Below are positions 45,941 through 54,663 of a stretch of DNA of 64,000 nt, one piece after another. Position numbers and translations under genes: made by a program. This DNA comes from Flaviflexus massiliensis. Lineage in GTDB: Bacteria > Actinomycetota > Actinomycetes > Actinomycetales > Actinomycetaceae. The notes under the pieces were generated by a model that was not told the origin of the DNA, made no database searches, and worked only from the letters and a program-made list of their open reading frames with translations. Within the stretch, counting starts at the first letter, position 1. Each line of letters begins with the position of its first letter. Location: positions 161,654-225,653 of the forward strand of contig NZ_LN831056.1 in assembly GCF_001375495.1 (NCBI RefSeq), given 5' to 3'.

Positions 45941-46384
45941 CCATCCTTCACCACAAGCCCATCACAACGGCCGCAAGCGTGGACAGAACGCGATGGGACC
46001 CCCATCACCTCGGCACCAGCTGACCTATTCAGCGTCCCACACACCGAGCAGTTGGTCTCCAACGGGTGGACAGATGTTCAAGCTGCAGCGTTGTTGGATC
46101 ACATAGGCCGCGAAGCGTTTCACGCCAGCGTGGATCGGGACTTTTCCAAAGCCTGGCGCAAAGACCCCACCACCGGAGAAAGCACCCCACGCTTCTATAC
46201 CGTGGGCAGCCCAGCGCTTAACCGGTGTCAATACGCAGTCATGACGCACCCGCAACGCTCGGCAGTCCTGATTATCGATATCGATAAACCTAGCCACACC
46301 CCCGGTGGAACTGTCGAAGCCCTCCACCCAGAAACTCACGCAGCACTGACTGCCCTGCATCAACGAGGACTCAGCCCAGCGTGG
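45941..46384 (+). pseudogene. Plasmid replication protein RepA, N-terminal part
   Basis: Plus-strand frame with LVSNGWTDVQAAALLDHIGR, FHASVDRDFSKAWRKDP, HPQRSAVLIIDIDKP and LHQRGLSPAW, the N-terminal domain of the same replicase whose remainder begins at 34080. The first codons are lost to the IS6 element and the 3' side runs into the IS110 remnant (then MAL and stop). Confidence 0.85.
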
Positions 46385-47080
46385 ATGGCACTGTGACGGT
46401 TTGCTCGGACAGTGCGGTGAAGATCTGGTCGATGAGCGGGCCCGGGTCTTTGCGGCTGTGGTGACGTGCCCACCGTTTCACTGTGGCTTTGCCTGCTGCT
46501 TTGAGTCCTGCGGGGCCGTGGTAGCGAATCAGCAGATCCAACACGATCGCCCGAGTGAGAATGATACCGGGGAAGACACGTTCCAGTGATGGGTAGATCT
46601 GGGCCAAGAGGGATCGTAGTCGGTTGATCGCGCGTGTTGATTCGCGGGCGAGGTATTCTCGTCGAACCCGGAGAGCACCTTCAGTGCCGACAAGGCCTCA
46701 AAGTTGCGGTCCACGGCTCGTAGCGTGTGTGGCATTGTCCGGGCTGTATCAGCGATGATGAACGCGTCCCTTGCGTCGGTTTTCGACCGTCCCGGATACA
46801 GATCGGCGGCCTTGCGCATCGCTAACCCTGGCAGGTAAGCGACGTCCGCGCCGAGATCACGGGCGACAGCGATTGGCAGTGCCCCGATCGTGTTCGGTTG
46901 GTCGACCACGACCAGCACCCGACCGTGCTGCTGCAGGTCGGTGACGACCTTCCGTAGCGCGGTCTCATCTTGGGGTAGCTCGTGGTCATACACTCGTTGC
47001 CCTTCGGGTGTGAGCGCGCACCCATGATGGGCGGTCTTACCGACATCGAGGCCCAGGGTGACTGCGTATTCGGTTGCCAT
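46385..47080 (-). pseudogene. IS110 family transposase, truncated and frameshifted
   Basis: Begins MATEYAVTLGLDVGKTAHHG, the DEDD domain of IS110 recombinases, with LPGLAMRKAADLYPGRSKTD. Near 46661 one base is missing and homology continues in another frame (LARESTRAINRLRSLLAQIY, then RAIVLDLLIRYHGPAGLKAA). The C-terminal half with the catalytic Ser is replaced by the rep fragment. Confidence 0.85.
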
Positions 47081-47231
47081 GACAGGCCCCCCTTCGTTCT
47101 GCGATACCCGGGTCGCTGATGTCACGACACCCGATGCTGGCACCCACGTTACGAACAGACCTCGACAAGAGTCGGGCCACGTCCCTATCAGCAGTCAACG
47201 CGCGTCCTGGACTCCTGGCGGCAACACCCCC

Positions 47232-47316
47232 CGGATCATCGATGACAGGGCAAAACAGCCATACCAGGACCAGCGACCAGATCCTCTGGCGAGGACCTAC
47301 AAATAAATGTAACGGG
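47232..47316. repeat. 85-bp direct repeat, copy 1
   Basis: From CGGATCATCGATGACAGGGC to AAATAAATGTAACGGG; almost identical to 48482-48566. It forms the breakpoint of the multicopper oxidase gene. Confidence 0.75.
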
Positions 47317-47450
47317 GAATGGGGCGAAGGGAGGGACCTGGTGCCGAGGCAGCGGGTCCAGGGTCGCTGGTGCAGGCGGCCACGGCCCCGGTGCCGCCGA
47401 GGACGAGCCCGTCGAGCAGAAACTGTCGTCGGGAAAACGCGTTCGTCATG
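47317..47450 (-). pseudogene. Multicopper oxidase, N-terminal remnant
   Basis: MTNAFSRRQFLLDGLVLGGT, then GAVAACTSDPGP: a twin-arginine signal (SRRQFLL) combined with a lipobox (VAAC), as in actinobacterial multicopper oxidases. Only 45 codons remain before the 85-bp repeat. It lies 70 bases downstream of cueP on the same strand, so the two were an operon. Confidence 0.7.
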
Positions 47451-47520
47451 ATTTAACCGTCCTTGGTGCAAGATTTCGGTGACACGGGAGACAGGCGCAG
47501 GTGAGGACCCTGCTGAGCCA

Positions 47521-48096
47521 TCACGTCAGGCGCAGGTCTGTGATACAGGTGGCACCGTCGTCGGTGGTGGAAAACTCCGTGGTGCCGGTACGCCCCTGGT
47601 AGCTGACCTCAATCAGGCCGGTGACATCATCGGGAAGCCAGAAGCCAATAAACCCGTTGTCGAAGGTGGTTGTCGCCTCGTCCACCAGCACCTCACCGGT
47701 CGTCTCATCGGTGATCGTGACCTGGATATCCTCATTGCTGAGTTCCCCCAGGCAGGTCGTGAGGCTGTGGTAGAAGCAGTCGTGGGTGGAGGTGAGATAG
47801 GGTGCGATCGAGACATACGTCTGATTGTCGGGAAGATCGACCACGACTTCCTGGTCACCGCTCGAGAGCAGCAGTTCATCGGCACGCACTGAGGCGATCA
47901 GATCCGTGGGACGCTCAGTGACCTTCTGCCGGTCGAGATGATCAATGATCTCCACCGCGTCCATGGCGGCCAGGCCATGGGTAGTCAGGAATGTATCCTG
48001 GTACACCGTCCCGTCGGCGGTGGGTTCCGGGTCAGCGGCCGAACACCCCGTGAGGGCGAGGGCAAGGGCGGCGGCTGCGATCGCTGCTCGTTTCAC
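47521..48096 (-). CDS. cueP: CueP-like copper-binding lipoprotein
   Basis: 191 residues. Signal with lipobox LALTGC, then VEIIDHLDRQ, RADELLLS, APYLTSTHDCFYHSLTTC and a terminal ATCITDLRLT: the CueP family pattern, including the cysteines and histidines that bind copper. It buffers or hands on copper outside the membrane. GTG start chosen for AAGGAGATTGAC. A 24-bp hairpin lies upstream (48203-48225). Confidence 0.88.
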   Translation of the reverse strand: MKRAAIAAAALALALTGCSAADPEPTADGTVYQDTFLTTHGLAAMDAVEIIDHLDRQKVTERPTDLIASVRADELLLSSGDQEVVVDLPDNQTYVSIAPYLTSTHDCFYHSLTTCLGELSNEDIQVTITDETTGEVLVDEATTTFDNGFIGFWLPDDVTGLIEVSYQGRTGTTEFSTTDDGATCITDLRLT

Positions 48097-48202
48097 GTCA
48101 ATCTCCTTGGATCGCGGTAAGACCGTGAGAAGACACCGCCTCAAGGTCGATATCACACCTTTAATCTAGCACGGGTGCCTGATGGACTAGAAATCAAAAA
48201 CC

Positions 48203-48225
48203 CTGCTCACAGCCTTATAGCAGGG
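48203..48225. terminator. Small hairpin upstream of cueP
   Basis: CCCTGCT/AGCAGGG with a nine-base loop; A-rich on the left and right. It may end a lost upstream gene. Confidence 0.4.
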
Positions 48226-48481
48226 CGAAAAAGGGGTGGATTCGGTGGGCTGGGTCACCACCGGGACACCACCCCACAGCCGTGGGCGATGTCCTTCTAC
48301 CCGCCCCGGGTATGCGGTGCAGGCAGTGAAATCCCTGGTGGCGCCTGCTGAACCGACCAGGGGAGGCGATGCCGCCGGCCCGGGGTGGGGCACAGGGGTG
48401 ACGGCGGTCGAAGGGTGATGTTTGAAGATTTGATGAAGATTTCCCCGCCGGGCACTGAGCGAGGGTGGTATCCCCCCCCCA
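48226..48481. other. Intergenic stretch without recognisable features
   Basis: No gene supported on either strand; open frames here are GC-driven. Ends at the second 85-bp repeat after a run of nine C. Confidence 0.45.
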
Positions 48482-48566
48482 CGGATCATCGATGACAGGG
48501 CAAAACAGCCATACCAGGTCCAGCGACCAGATCCTCTGGCGAGGACCTACAAATAAATGTAACGGG
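48482..48566. repeat. 85-bp direct repeat, copy 2
   Basis: Same sequence and orientation as 47232-47316. It forms the breakpoint of the higA remnant that follows. Confidence 0.75.
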
Positions 48567-48754
48567 TTCTCATGGAAGCTTTGCTCTGGGAGATGGGCAT
48601 TACCCAGCACAAGCTCGCTGTCTCCATCGGTGTTCTCCCTCTCGGGATCGACGAGATCGTTCACGGGAAGCGCGCGATTGATACTGACACTGCTGACCTT
48701 TCGGCCGCGGGCATGAGTGCGAGCGAGGGACTCGCAGTCGATCCAGCTAGCTGA
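48567..48754 (+). pseudogene. HigA antitoxin remnant
   Basis: MEALLWEMGITQHKLAVSIG, then VLPLGIDEIVHGKRAIDTDT matches HigA from the residue after its IHPGEVL start; the N-terminal codons are lost at the 85-bp repeat, and the C-terminal part is unrelated (AAGMSASEGLAVDPAS). Confidence 0.7.
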
Positions 48755-48945
48755 CCGCTGGATAAGCGGTAAGGTCGTGGAACTGACCGCGTGCAAGGCT
48801 GAATAACTGCGAGACGGCGGCATGCGCCTGAAACCGACCACTCCCGATGGAGAGGTCGCGGAGACATAACTGGGTGGGCATTTGTCCGATGAAGTGAGAA
48901 GCGATACTGAGCGGCGCTTCCGGGAGGTTATGGAGGGATGGTCGA

Positions 48946-49926
48946 TTGGCTCAGCATCACACGGCCATCGTCGTCGGTGGTGGCCAGTCCGGCCTAGCCA
49001 CGGCATACTACCTGCGGCGCTTCAAAGTGTACTTCTTGATCTTGGATAATCAAGAGGAACCCGGCGGAGCGTGGTTGCACGCGTGGCCTTCACTGACGCT
49101 TTTCTCCGCCGCGGAGTTTTCCAACCTGCCCGGCTGGCCTATGCCGCAGTACCCGGGGTATCCGCCGGCACGCCATGTCATCGACTATCTAACAAGCTAC
49201 GAACGACGGTACGACCTCCCGGTTCGACGCCCAGTGTACGTTCGCAGCGTGTCCCATGACGGAGGGATGTTCTTCCTAGATTCGACCGACGATCAATTCA
49301 CAGCGGAGAACGTGGTCGCGGCCACAGGCACGTGGTCCGCGCCCTTCGTGCCCCACTACCCCGGTACCTTCCGCGGACGCCAATGGCACTCGTCGACCTA
49401 CCCCGGTCCCGAACCATTCCGCGGCGCGAAGGTCGCGGTGCTCGGTGGCGCGAACTCGGGTGCCCAGATTGCCGCGGACCTCATCGGGACGTCGGAGGTC
49501 ACATGGTTCACAATTGAGCGGCCGCGCTGGATGCCTGATGATGTCGATGGCCGCGATCTCTTTCTCCGCAGCCGCCGCCGAATTCTCGGCGGCGATTCCG
49601 GCCCGAACCTTGGGGACATTGTCGCGCTTCCTCATCTACGTGAGCTCCGCAACTCCGACCATCTCACCGCTACCCCCATCTTCGATAGCTTGAGCGAGCT
49701 CGACCACGACCACCTGATCTGGTGCACTGGTTTCCGTCCGGCCCTCGGCCCATTCCGCCACCTCATGCGCGGCCGCGAAACCGCGGTGACGAATATGCAT
49801 CTAGTCGGTTATGGCAACTGGACCGGGGACGGCTCGGTAACGCTGATGGGTGTTGGGCCCTTTGCCAAACACACCGCCCAGGTAGTCGCGGGCCGTGTCG
49901 ATGAAGCTCGGCATCAAAAGTTTTGA
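48946..49926 (+). CDS. Flavin-containing monooxygenase, ArsO-like
   Basis: 326 residues. FAD fold at the start (IVVGGGQSGLATAYYLRR), GTWSAPFVPHYPG, and the NADP fold KVAVLGGANSGAQIAADL; RPRWMPDDVDGRDLF and WCTGFRPALGPFRHL match the ArsO group linked to arsenic operons. The arsenic link is by similarity; no other ars gene is near. TTG start chosen for GGAGGGA seven bases upstream. Confidence 0.82.
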   Translation: MAQHHTAIVVGGGQSGLATAYYLRRFKVYFLILDNQEEPGGAWLHAWPSLTLFSAAEFSNLPGWPMPQYPGYPPARHVIDYLTSYERRYDLPVRRPVYVRSVSHDGGMFFLDSTDDQFTAENVVAATGTWSAPFVPHYPGTFRGRQWHSSTYPGPEPFRGAKVAVLGGANSGAQIAADLIGTSEVTWFTIERPRWMPDDVDGRDLFLRSRRRILGGDSGPNLGDIVALPHLRELRNSDHLTATPIFDSLSELDHDHLIWCTGFRPALGPFRHLMRGRETAVTNMHLVGYGNWTGDGSVTLMGVGPFAKHTAQVVAGRVDEARHQKF

Positions 49927-49967
49927 GACGATGCTTGGTCCCTGAGCAGCTCGATCCTTCCAAGATC

Positions 49968-49987
49968 CGCGCTGGAGAGCCAGCGCG
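49968..49987. terminator. Hairpin between convergent arsO-like and cadA genes
   Basis: CGCGCTGG/CCAGCGCG around AGAG. No T run. Confidence 0.55.
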
Positions 49988-50004
49988 CTGGGCGAAGGTG
50001 CGTC

Positions 50005-51897
50005 TCAGCGCTTCGCTTGCGCAGCCCGCAGGCCGTTCAAAATCACGATAACCTCGGCGACCTCGTGAACCAACACGACGGCGGCCAGGCCCAGCATGCC
50101 GCTGATCGCCAGCGGCATCAACACGATGATGATGGCCAGAGACAGCATGATGTTCTGGTTAATGATCCTGCTGCCTCGGCGGGCGTGCTGCAGCGCCTGC
50201 GGGATCAGTCGGAGGTCGTGGCCGGTGAAGGCGACGTCAGCGGAATCGATTGCGGCATCAGAGCCGGTCGTTCCCATCGCTATACCCACCGTCGCGCCCG
50301 CCAGTGCCGGCGCGTCGTTGATGCCATCGCCGATCATCGCTGTCGGCGTCTTGGAGGAGAACCCGGCGACGATGCTTGCCTTGTCCTCCGGGCGAAGCTC
50401 GGCGCGCACGTCGTTGATTCCGGCGATTTCAGCCAGCGCCCGGGCGGTGCGGGTGTTGTCGCCGGTGAGCATGCTTACTTCCACGTCATGGGCGTGCAGG
50501 GTCTGCACGGCTTCGGGCACTTCGGGCCGCAGCTCGTCGCGGACCCCGATAGCCCCGGCGAGAGCGTCATCGACGGTGACAAGGACGCAGGTCTGGCCCT
50601 CGGACTCCATGCGCTCAACGTCTGCCTTTAGTGGCCCGGCATCGATCCACCGGGGGCTGCCCACCCGCACCCGTCGACCGTCGACGGTGCCGCCGATGCC
50701 ATGCCCGGCTTCCTCGCTGATGTCCAAGGCAGCGGGCGCTTCGGGCACCGCTGCCGCGATCGCCGCGGCGAGGGGGTGCGTCGATTGCTGCTCAACTGCC
50801 GCCGCGAAAGCAAGCACCTGCGCTCGATCGAATCCCACTGTCGGGACCACGCCGGTAACCTCGGGCTGGTTGCGGGTGAGGGTTCCGGTCTTGTCCACCG
50901 CCAGGTGACGGATGCCGCCGAGTCGCTCGAACGCGGCGCCGGACTTGATGACCACGCCGAACTGGCTGGCCGCGCCGATCGCGGCCACGACCGTCAGCGG
51001 CACGGAGATTGCCAGCGCGCACGGCGATGCTGCGACCAGGACCACCAACGCGCGGGTGATCCACGTCTCGGGGTCGCCCAGCAGTGAGCCAATCACGCCG
51101 ACCAGCACCGCGAGGATCATCACCCCGGGCACGAGGGGTCGGGCAATCCGGTCGGCGATCCGGGCGCGGTCGCCCTTTTCCGCCTGCGCCTGTTCGACCA
51201 GGTCCACGAGTGTGGTCAGCGAGTTGTCTGTTCCAGCTGCGGTCGTCTCGACCTCCAGCACGCCGGCGGAGTTGATTGCTCCCGCGGGCACCTCGTCGCC
51301 GGGCGCAACCTCCTGCGGAATGGATTCTCCGGTGATCGCTGAGGTGTCAAGGCTGGAGCGCCCAGACCGAATGATGCCATCCGTGGCGATCCGCTCTCCG
51401 GGGCGCACGAGCATCAGCTCGCCAGCCACGAGGTCCTTCGCTGCGACCTCGACCGCCGTACCGTCGCGCAGCACCGTCGCGGTCTGCGGTACCAATTTCA
51501 ACAGTGCCCGTAGTCCGTCCTGGGCTCGGTCCATCGCCTTGTCTTCCAGTGCCTCGGCGATCGAGTATAGGAACGCTAGCGCCGCGGCCTCTCCGACGTA
51601 ACCAAGGATTACCGCGCCGACCGCGCTGATTGTCATCAGCAAACCAATGCCGAGCTTGCGCTTCGTTGCGAGGTTCCGGATCGCTCCAGGTGCGAACGTA
51701 TACGCCCCTAGCAGCAGGCCAACCCAAAACAGTACCGTCGCGGGCGTCTCCTGCCCAGACCAGTCCAGCGCTAGGCCTATGCCGAGGGCTACGCCGGAGA
51801 AGATCGGTAGCAGCAGCTCGGGGTCCTTCCACCATGGTCGATCGCGCTCTTCGATCTCTTTGGCGGGTTCGTGTTCGCATCCACACGACGAGCTCAT
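50005..51897 (-). CDS. cadA: Cd2+/Zn2+/Pb2+-exporting P-type ATPase
   Basis: 630 residues from the ATG that overlaps the cmtR stop (ATGA). No full heavy-metal-associated domain; instead a short Cys/His N-terminus (SSSCGCEHEP). Actuator SAITGESIPQEV, ion-site ASPCALAIS (P1B-2 class, Zn/Cd/Pb), phosphorylation site DKTGTLTRNQ, ATP-binding HPLAAAI and hinge IGDGINDAPALA are all intact. Exports divalent soft metals. Second gene of a cmtR-cadA operon. Confidence 0.95.
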   Translation of the reverse strand: MSSSCGCEHEPAKEIEERDRPWWKDPELLLPIFSGVALGIGLALDWSGQETPATVLFWVGLLLGAYTFAPGAIRNLATKRKLGIGLLMTISAVGAVILGYVGEAAALAFLYSIAEALEDKAMDRAQDGLRALLKLVPQTATVLRDGTAVEVAAKDLVAGELMLVRPGERIATDGIIRSGRSSLDTSAITGESIPQEVAPGDEVPAGAINSAGVLEVETTAAGTDNSLTTLVDLVEQAQAEKGDRARIADRIARPLVPGVMILAVLVGVIGSLLGDPETWITRALVVLVAASPCALAISVPLTVVAAIGAASQFGVVIKSGAAFERLGGIRHLAVDKTGTLTRNQPEVTGVVPTVGFDRAQVLAFAAAVEQQSTHPLAAAIAAAVPEAPAALDISEEAGHGIGGTVDGRRVRVGSPRWIDAGPLKADVERMESEGQTCVLVTVDDALAGAIGVRDELRPEVPEAVQTLHAHDVEVSMLTGDNTRTARALAEIAGINDVRAELRPEDKASIVAGFSSKTPTAMIGDGINDAPALAGATVGIAMGTTGSDAAIDSADVAFTGHDLRLIPQALQHARRGSRIINQNIMLSLAIIIVLMPLAISGMLGLAAVVLVHEVAEVIVILNGLRAAQAKR

Positions 51898-52253
51898 GCG
51901 TCTGCTCCTTTCACGCTGCAGCCGGGCACCGAGCACTCAGGGTCGATGCACGGGGCATTTTCGTCGACAGCCAACGTCGCGTTCACTAGCGCGTTGAGCG
52001 CTGTCGCGAGGTGCGGATCGGCGATTTCGTAGCGAGTCTTGCGGCCCTCTGGCTCGGCGACGACGATGCCGCAGTCACGCAGGCAGGTCAGGTGGTTCGA
52101 GACGTTCGAGCGGGTCAGGTCCAGGTCGCGCGAAAGCACGGCCGGGTAGCTCGGGCCGTCGAGCAGGGTCATCAGGATTCTGGAGCGCGTCGGATCCGCC
52201 ATGGCCCGGCCGAGCCGGTTCATGACGTCGAGGCGTGAAGCAATAGTCAGCAT
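51894..52253 (-). CDS. cmtR: CmtR-type Cd/Pb-sensing repressor, copy 2
   Basis: 119 residues, very close to copy 1 (43202). TRSNVSNHLTCLRDCGIVV has the two cysteines and PCIDPECSVPGC the third. ATG seven bases behind TATAGT; TTGAAT stands 16 bases before that box, giving a complete promoter and a leaderless mRNA. Confidence 0.92.
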   Translation of the reverse strand: MLTIASRLDVMNRLGRAMADPTRSRILMTLLDGPSYPAVLSRDLDLTRSNVSNHLTCLRDCGIVVAEPEGRKTRYEIADPHLATALNALVNATLAVDENAPCIDPECSVPGCSVKGADA

Positions 52254-52260
52254 GTGCTGT

Positions 52261-52283
52261 ACTATACAGCAGTTATTGAACTA
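52261..52283 (-). promoter_or_regulatory. CmtR operator/promoter, copy 2
   Basis: ACTATACAGCAGTTATTGAA then CTA; two differences from 43572-43594. It covers the spacer and -10 box of the cmtR-cadA promoter. Confidence 0.65.
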
Positions 52284-52335
52284 TTCAACACGCACTGAAC
52301 TGGCATTGAAGCGAAGAGCTTGCGACCTGCAGGAA

Positions 52336-53402
52336 TTAGTCGATGGAATAGCCGGTAACTGGGCCTTCGCGATTCGGCTGCCAACCCAACGCGGGGGCGA
52401 CATGCGTGGCGAAGTTGTCCAAGATCCTCACGTTGACGTCGACGCCCATCCCGGTGGGCATGGTGATGAGCAGGGTGTCGGCGGACATGACGGCGGCGTC
52501 AGCTTTGAGCTGCTCAATGAGCTTGTCCGGCTCGGTGGCGTAGGTGCGGCCGAAGGTGGAGGCGTCGACGTCGGGAAGCATGCCCACCTGATCGGCGCCG
52601 GAGGCCTGCATGCCGAACAACTGCATGTCCGCGCCGTCGACGATGGGGAAGACGGAGCGGGACACCGACACGCGCGGCGTCCAATCGTGGCCCGCCTCCT
52701 TCCACGCGGCGCGGTACCGGCTGATCTGCTCCGCCTGGACTTCGCCCAGGGGCTCGGCGGTGGTCTCGGAGACCAGGGTGGGCGACATCAGGTTGAGCCC
52801 GTCCTTGCGGTTGGCACGGCACAAGCGTGGGTGCCGGAGCCGTAGAAAATGTGCTTATGCAGCTCGGGCACCACGGGGAAGACCGGCAGGGCGGAGCCGG
52901 GCTGGAACATGTTGGGGTACTGCCGGTCCCGCGGTGCGGCGGTGGCGAGTCCGTTGCCGTCCACTGCAGCCATGAACGCCTCGAGGTGGGCTCGTGCCAC
53001 GTCTGCGCCGTCGGGCGCTTCGCCCTTGTAGCCGAAGGCCTCCCAGCCGCGGTCAGCCACCTCGGGGGCGCCGCGCGAGATGCCCAGGGCCACGCGGCCA
53101 CCGGAAATTTGGTACAGCGACGCGGTCTCTTCGGCGGGGTACGGCGGGTTTTCATAGCGCATGTCGATGACACCGGTGCCCACCTCGATGTGTTTGGTGG
53201 TGTCCGCGACAGCACCCAGCAGCGGCATCGGAGCGGAGGCCTGCGGCACGAAGTGGTGGACACGGAAGGACGCGTTGTTCACGCCGATTTCGTCCGCAGC
53301 CTGGGCGATCTCCAGATGTGTCTTGGCGATCTTTTCCGCAGATGGCCCGCGCTGGCCACCGAAGGCGTAATGCCCGAAGCTTAAGAATCCGAACGCTTTC
53401 AT
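52336..53402 (-). pseudogene. LLM class (luciferase-like) flavin monooxygenase, frameshifted
   Basis: N-terminal part MKAFGFLSFGHYAFGGQRGP ... GTGVIDMRYENPPYPAEETA ... YQISGGRVALGISRGAPEVA runs to about 52820. Homology then continues in another frame (DGLNLMSPTLVSETTAEPLG to the stop at 52336). Together about 355 residues, the family length. One small deletion near 52815 breaks it. The family uses reduced flavin (FMN or F420); substrate unknown. Confidence 0.8.
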
Positions 53403-53431
53403 TGGATAACACTCCCTTTGATGGCGTGAAC

Positions 53432-53482
53432 GAGAGAGTGACTTTGCAACGAGATGCCGTAGACTTCAAGTTCAACGTCTAG
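53432..53482 (+). repeat. ychF 3'-end copy C
   Basis: Reads ERVTLQRDAVDFKFNV then TAG, the ychF end ([10 protein letters not shown]) preceded by seven codons shared with copy D but not with ychF. Confidence 0.75.
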
Positions 53483-53577
53483 GTCCGTGGCAAGTCGGTA
53501 GCACGTTTTTCGATTCGACGCTTTGGGGCACTACTGGGGTTCCCGGTAGTCTTCTTAGGTTGAGCGGTTCAGTTTTC

Positions 53578-53727
53578 CTAACCTAAAACTCGTTTGAGCG
53601 TGCTATCCGCTGGTGTGCCTCCGATGCTGCTGCTCATAAGGCGGCGGGCGCTCCATGAATACAAGGCGTAGGGCGCACCTGAGGTCAGGCCGAGGAGGAT
53701 GCCGTGGCTGACTGATTCGTAGTCCGA
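53578..53727 (-). pseudogene. EamA/DMT-type transporter, C-terminal remnant
   Basis: The minus strand gives SHGILLGLTSGAPYALYSWS, ARRLMSSSIGGTPADSTLKR and a stop, like an internal-to-terminal part of a drug/metabolite transporter. Short, so the family call is tentative. Confidence 0.45.
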
Positions 53728-53759
53728 GTTTCCGCACCCCCTGGCCTCTGGTGTACGCG

Positions 53760-54302
53760 CTAGCCCCGCTCGGGGTAGCGCACGCGGAGATCGTTGCCGA
53801 TGACTGCGCCGTCGTTGAGCGTTGCCTCGCTCACCTTCGCCCCGGCTGCACCCAGGCCCATAATGTGGCCAACCTCGTCACCGTGGGCGATGAGGTGGTC
53901 GGCGATGATACGCCGGTGGCAGCGCCACCACACCGCCTCGGCGCACATGATCGCGGTGGGGGTTTCGGCGGCGTTCGCCCGTAGCTGCGAGATTGCGTCG
54001 GAGAACTCCTCGCCCAGCGCATGGTCGGCGTAATTGTGGAAGCTGCGGTTACGCCAGTTGCCGTTAACCTCAAACGGCACCGAGTGGGACGTGTTGCGCC
54101 GCCCGGTTAGGCCTTCGCTTCTGCTGTAAGTGATGCCACATGTGGGAAGGTGTTCGGCAAGGTGGTCGCCGTTGAACCACGGGTACTTCCTGGACCCGGG
54201 CAGCTTGCGCACATCCACGATGGATGCCACACCGGCAGCCTTGATCATTTCAGCGAAGTCCTCGAACTCGAGGTTGGAGTGGCCCACGGTGAAAATGCGC
54301 AT
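53760..54302 (-). CDS. DUF488 family protein
   Basis: 180 residues. MRIFTVGHSNLEFEDF, then VDVRKLPGSRKYPWFNGDHL, and MCAEAVWWRCHRRIIADHLI with the conserved Cys...Cys-His pair of DUF488. Function unknown. The ATG at 54302 is seven bases behind TAGCAT, so it may be leaderless; the longer frame to 54440 lacks support. It lies between ychF-end copies C and D, apparently as the sole intact cargo. Confidence 0.85.
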   Translation of the reverse strand: MRIFTVGHSNLEFEDFAEMIKAAGVASIVDVRKLPGSRKYPWFNGDHLAEHLPTCGITYSRSEGLTGRRNTSHSVPFEVNGNWRNRSFHNYADHALGEEFSDAISQLRANAAETPTAIMCAEAVWWRCHRRIIADHLIAHGDEVGHIMGLGAAGAKVSEATLNDGAVIGNDLRVRYPERG

Positions 54303-54309
54303 GTTACCA

Positions 54310-54315
54310 ATGCTA
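54310..54315 (-). promoter_or_regulatory. -10 box for the DUF488 gene
   Basis: TAGCAT on the minus strand, seven bases from the ATG. Confidence 0.4.
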
Positions 54316-54618
54316 CGCTCCAAGCGGTTACATCCATCGGCCTCTGGGTATCGTGCATTGGCAGGTGGTCGGACCGGTAGAGCGCGGAGGTAGCAGGCAG
54401 GACGTTTAATGCATTCGCGCCCGCCTTTGCGCAGCATCAATCCTATTTACGGCCGAGCGTTCCGCACGGACCGTTCGGTTAAGTTTCAACGGGTCGCTTG
54501 GGCGACATCGGAAGCCTGAATTAACCGTATGTAGGGCGAATCCCATGTATGTCTTGTTAAAGGATGCTGCTGCACGAGGAGCGAGGGCTGAGACTACCTG
54601 GTGTGAACCCTATCTTTG

Positions 54619-54646
54619 CCGCACATAGTGGGGTGCGGTCGTTTTT
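54619..54646 (+). terminator. Intrinsic terminator near ychF-end copy D
   Basis: CCGCAC/GTGCGG with an eight-base loop, then TCGTTTTT. Confidence 0.5.
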
Positions 54647-54663
54647 AGCTGCTATTCACGAAT

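Noticed and set aside
54570..54640. Possible TPP riboswitch (GCACGAGGAGC ... GGGCTGAGAC ... TGAACCC)
   Set aside because: CTGAGA is present but the second half of the aptamer core is not recognisable, and no thiamine gene follows.
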